This document shows positions 5,180 through 5,561 of a stretch of DNA of 5,561 nt, in pieces. Origin of the DNA: Patescibacteria group bacterium (GTDB lineage: Bacteria > Patescibacteriota > Microgenomatia > Levybacterales > UBA12049). The DNA is taken from positions 13,929-19,489 of the forward strand of contig JAMCZG010000067.1 in NCBI GenBank assembly GCA_023485715.1. The letters are read 5' to 3'. The notes beneath the pieces were generated by a model, which saw nothing but the letters and a program-made list of their open reading frames with translations, searched no databases and had not been told where the DNA came from. Position 1 is the stretch's first letter, and each line of letters starts with the position of its first letter. A program made the position numbers and the translations under genes.

Positions 5180-5561
5180 TTATGTGCCGCAGCCATTACC
5201 TGTCTTAGGAGGTTCCTGCACAATCCCTTTTTCAGTCAGCCAACTTTTAGCTTTTTGCCAGCCAGATGCGGAAGAATATTCCATGCTAAGCAATAATTTC
5301 GGGTCAATGTCTTTAAATTTTTTATTTTCTTTGTTTTTAAAATACAAAGCTAAATCATAGTAGTTTCCCGGAAACCAAAAAGCGTTAAAATATTTTCCGG
5401 CCTGGTACATTTCGTTTTGATTTGCTCCGTTTAAAGCCATTAACTGCAGGACTCCAAGTAGCGCCATCCCGTGGTTGCAATCGGGAAATGCGGTGGAATT
5501 GTTGCAGCATGGGCGGTAAATATTGGATGCTACAAGATCAACTAATTCTTCTTGTTCTTTT
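5180..5561 (-). CDS. Cys-rich protein of unknown function, 5' end cut by window
   Basis: The reading frame is open from the right window edge to the TAA at 5180-5182, giving 126 visible residues. The Met at 5467 is internal: the 31 codons ahead of it read on without a stop and include the most striking motif, IYRPCCNNSTAFPDCNHGM, so the true start lies beyond the window. In visible numbering, C18, C19, C28, H30 and M32 form CC-x8-C-x-H-x-M, a plausible soft-metal or redox site. The middle is aromatic-rich (MYQAGKYFNAFWFPGNYYDL), the next part Lys-rich, and the end is GNGCGT with a further Cys (C124). No membrane segment is obvious in this part. I have a sense of having seen similar sequences as hypothetical proteins in CPR genomes but cannot name a family. 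It ends 65 bp before the regulator gene, on the same strand. A metal-related role is inferred from the residues and position. Confidence 0.78.
   Translation of the reverse strand, partial: KEQEELVDLVASNIYRPCCNNSTAFPDCNHGMALLGVLQLMALNGANQNEMYQAGKYFNAFWFPGNYYDLALYFKNKENKKFKDIDPKLLLSMEYSSASGWQKAKSWLTEKGIVQEPPKTGNGCGT

Noticed and set aside
5180..5467. Cys-rich gene as a complete 95-residue protein starting at 5467
   Set aside because: The frame stays open to the window edge, and the conserved-looking Cys/His motif lies upstream of that Met.
103..5561. Alternative genetic code, suggested by no gene ending in TGA
   Set aside because: Six stops are too few to judge, and every gene is full length under the standard code without in-frame TGA.

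Overview
This AT-rich 5.56 kb window holds six genes, all on the minus strand. They form what looks like a copper (or related soft metal) sensing and export locus. Reading in the direction of transcription, from high to low coordinates, the order is: the 3' part of a Cys-rich protein of unknown function (5180-5561, cut by the window edge); an OmpR/CusR-type response regulator (4446-5114); its sensor histidine kinase (3004-4443); a 61-residue DUF2933-type membrane peptide (2750-2935); an 87-residue DUF5676-type membrane protein (2397-2660); and a heavy-metal P1B-type ATPase (103-2391).

The organism cannot be named from the window. The gene combination, the tight spacing, the AT richness and the almost leaderless promoters fit an uncultivated bacterium such as one of the Patescibacteria (CPR). 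That is an inference from gene content as I remember it, not a marker-gene placement. Standard stop codons work throughout (four TAA, two TAG, no TGA among the six genes).

Regulation can partly be read from the sequence. The response-regulator promoter and the DUF2933 promoter have the same layout: a 17-bp box (CTTCATAATTTCTTAAT or 15/17 of it, two CTTnAT-like half-sites 11 bp apart), then exactly 6 bp, then an extended -10 (TGn plus hexamer), then an ATG only 8-12 bp further on. The simplest reading is that the response regulator autoregulates and also controls DUF2933. A third copy of the box (16/17) lies just downstream of the ATPase, in the orientation that would serve a gene beyond the left edge.

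The DUF5676-ATPase pair looks like a separate module. It lacks a good copy of the box, has a near-perfect Shine-Dalgarno sequence, and is bracketed by a 21-bp perfect inverted repeat (1-21 and 2717-2737) with further partial similarity inward. The ATPase itself is unusual: the transmembrane metal motif is CPD instead of CPC or CPH. It combines a CopB-like His/Met-rich N-terminus carrying a small Cys/His heavy-metal-binding domain with CopA-like M5/M6 signatures.

Working model (inference): the kinase senses metal outside the membrane, the regulator switches on the small membrane protein and itself, and the ATPase exports the metal. The Cys-rich protein upstream, with its CC-x8-C-x-H-x-M motif, is a candidate metal-binding partner.
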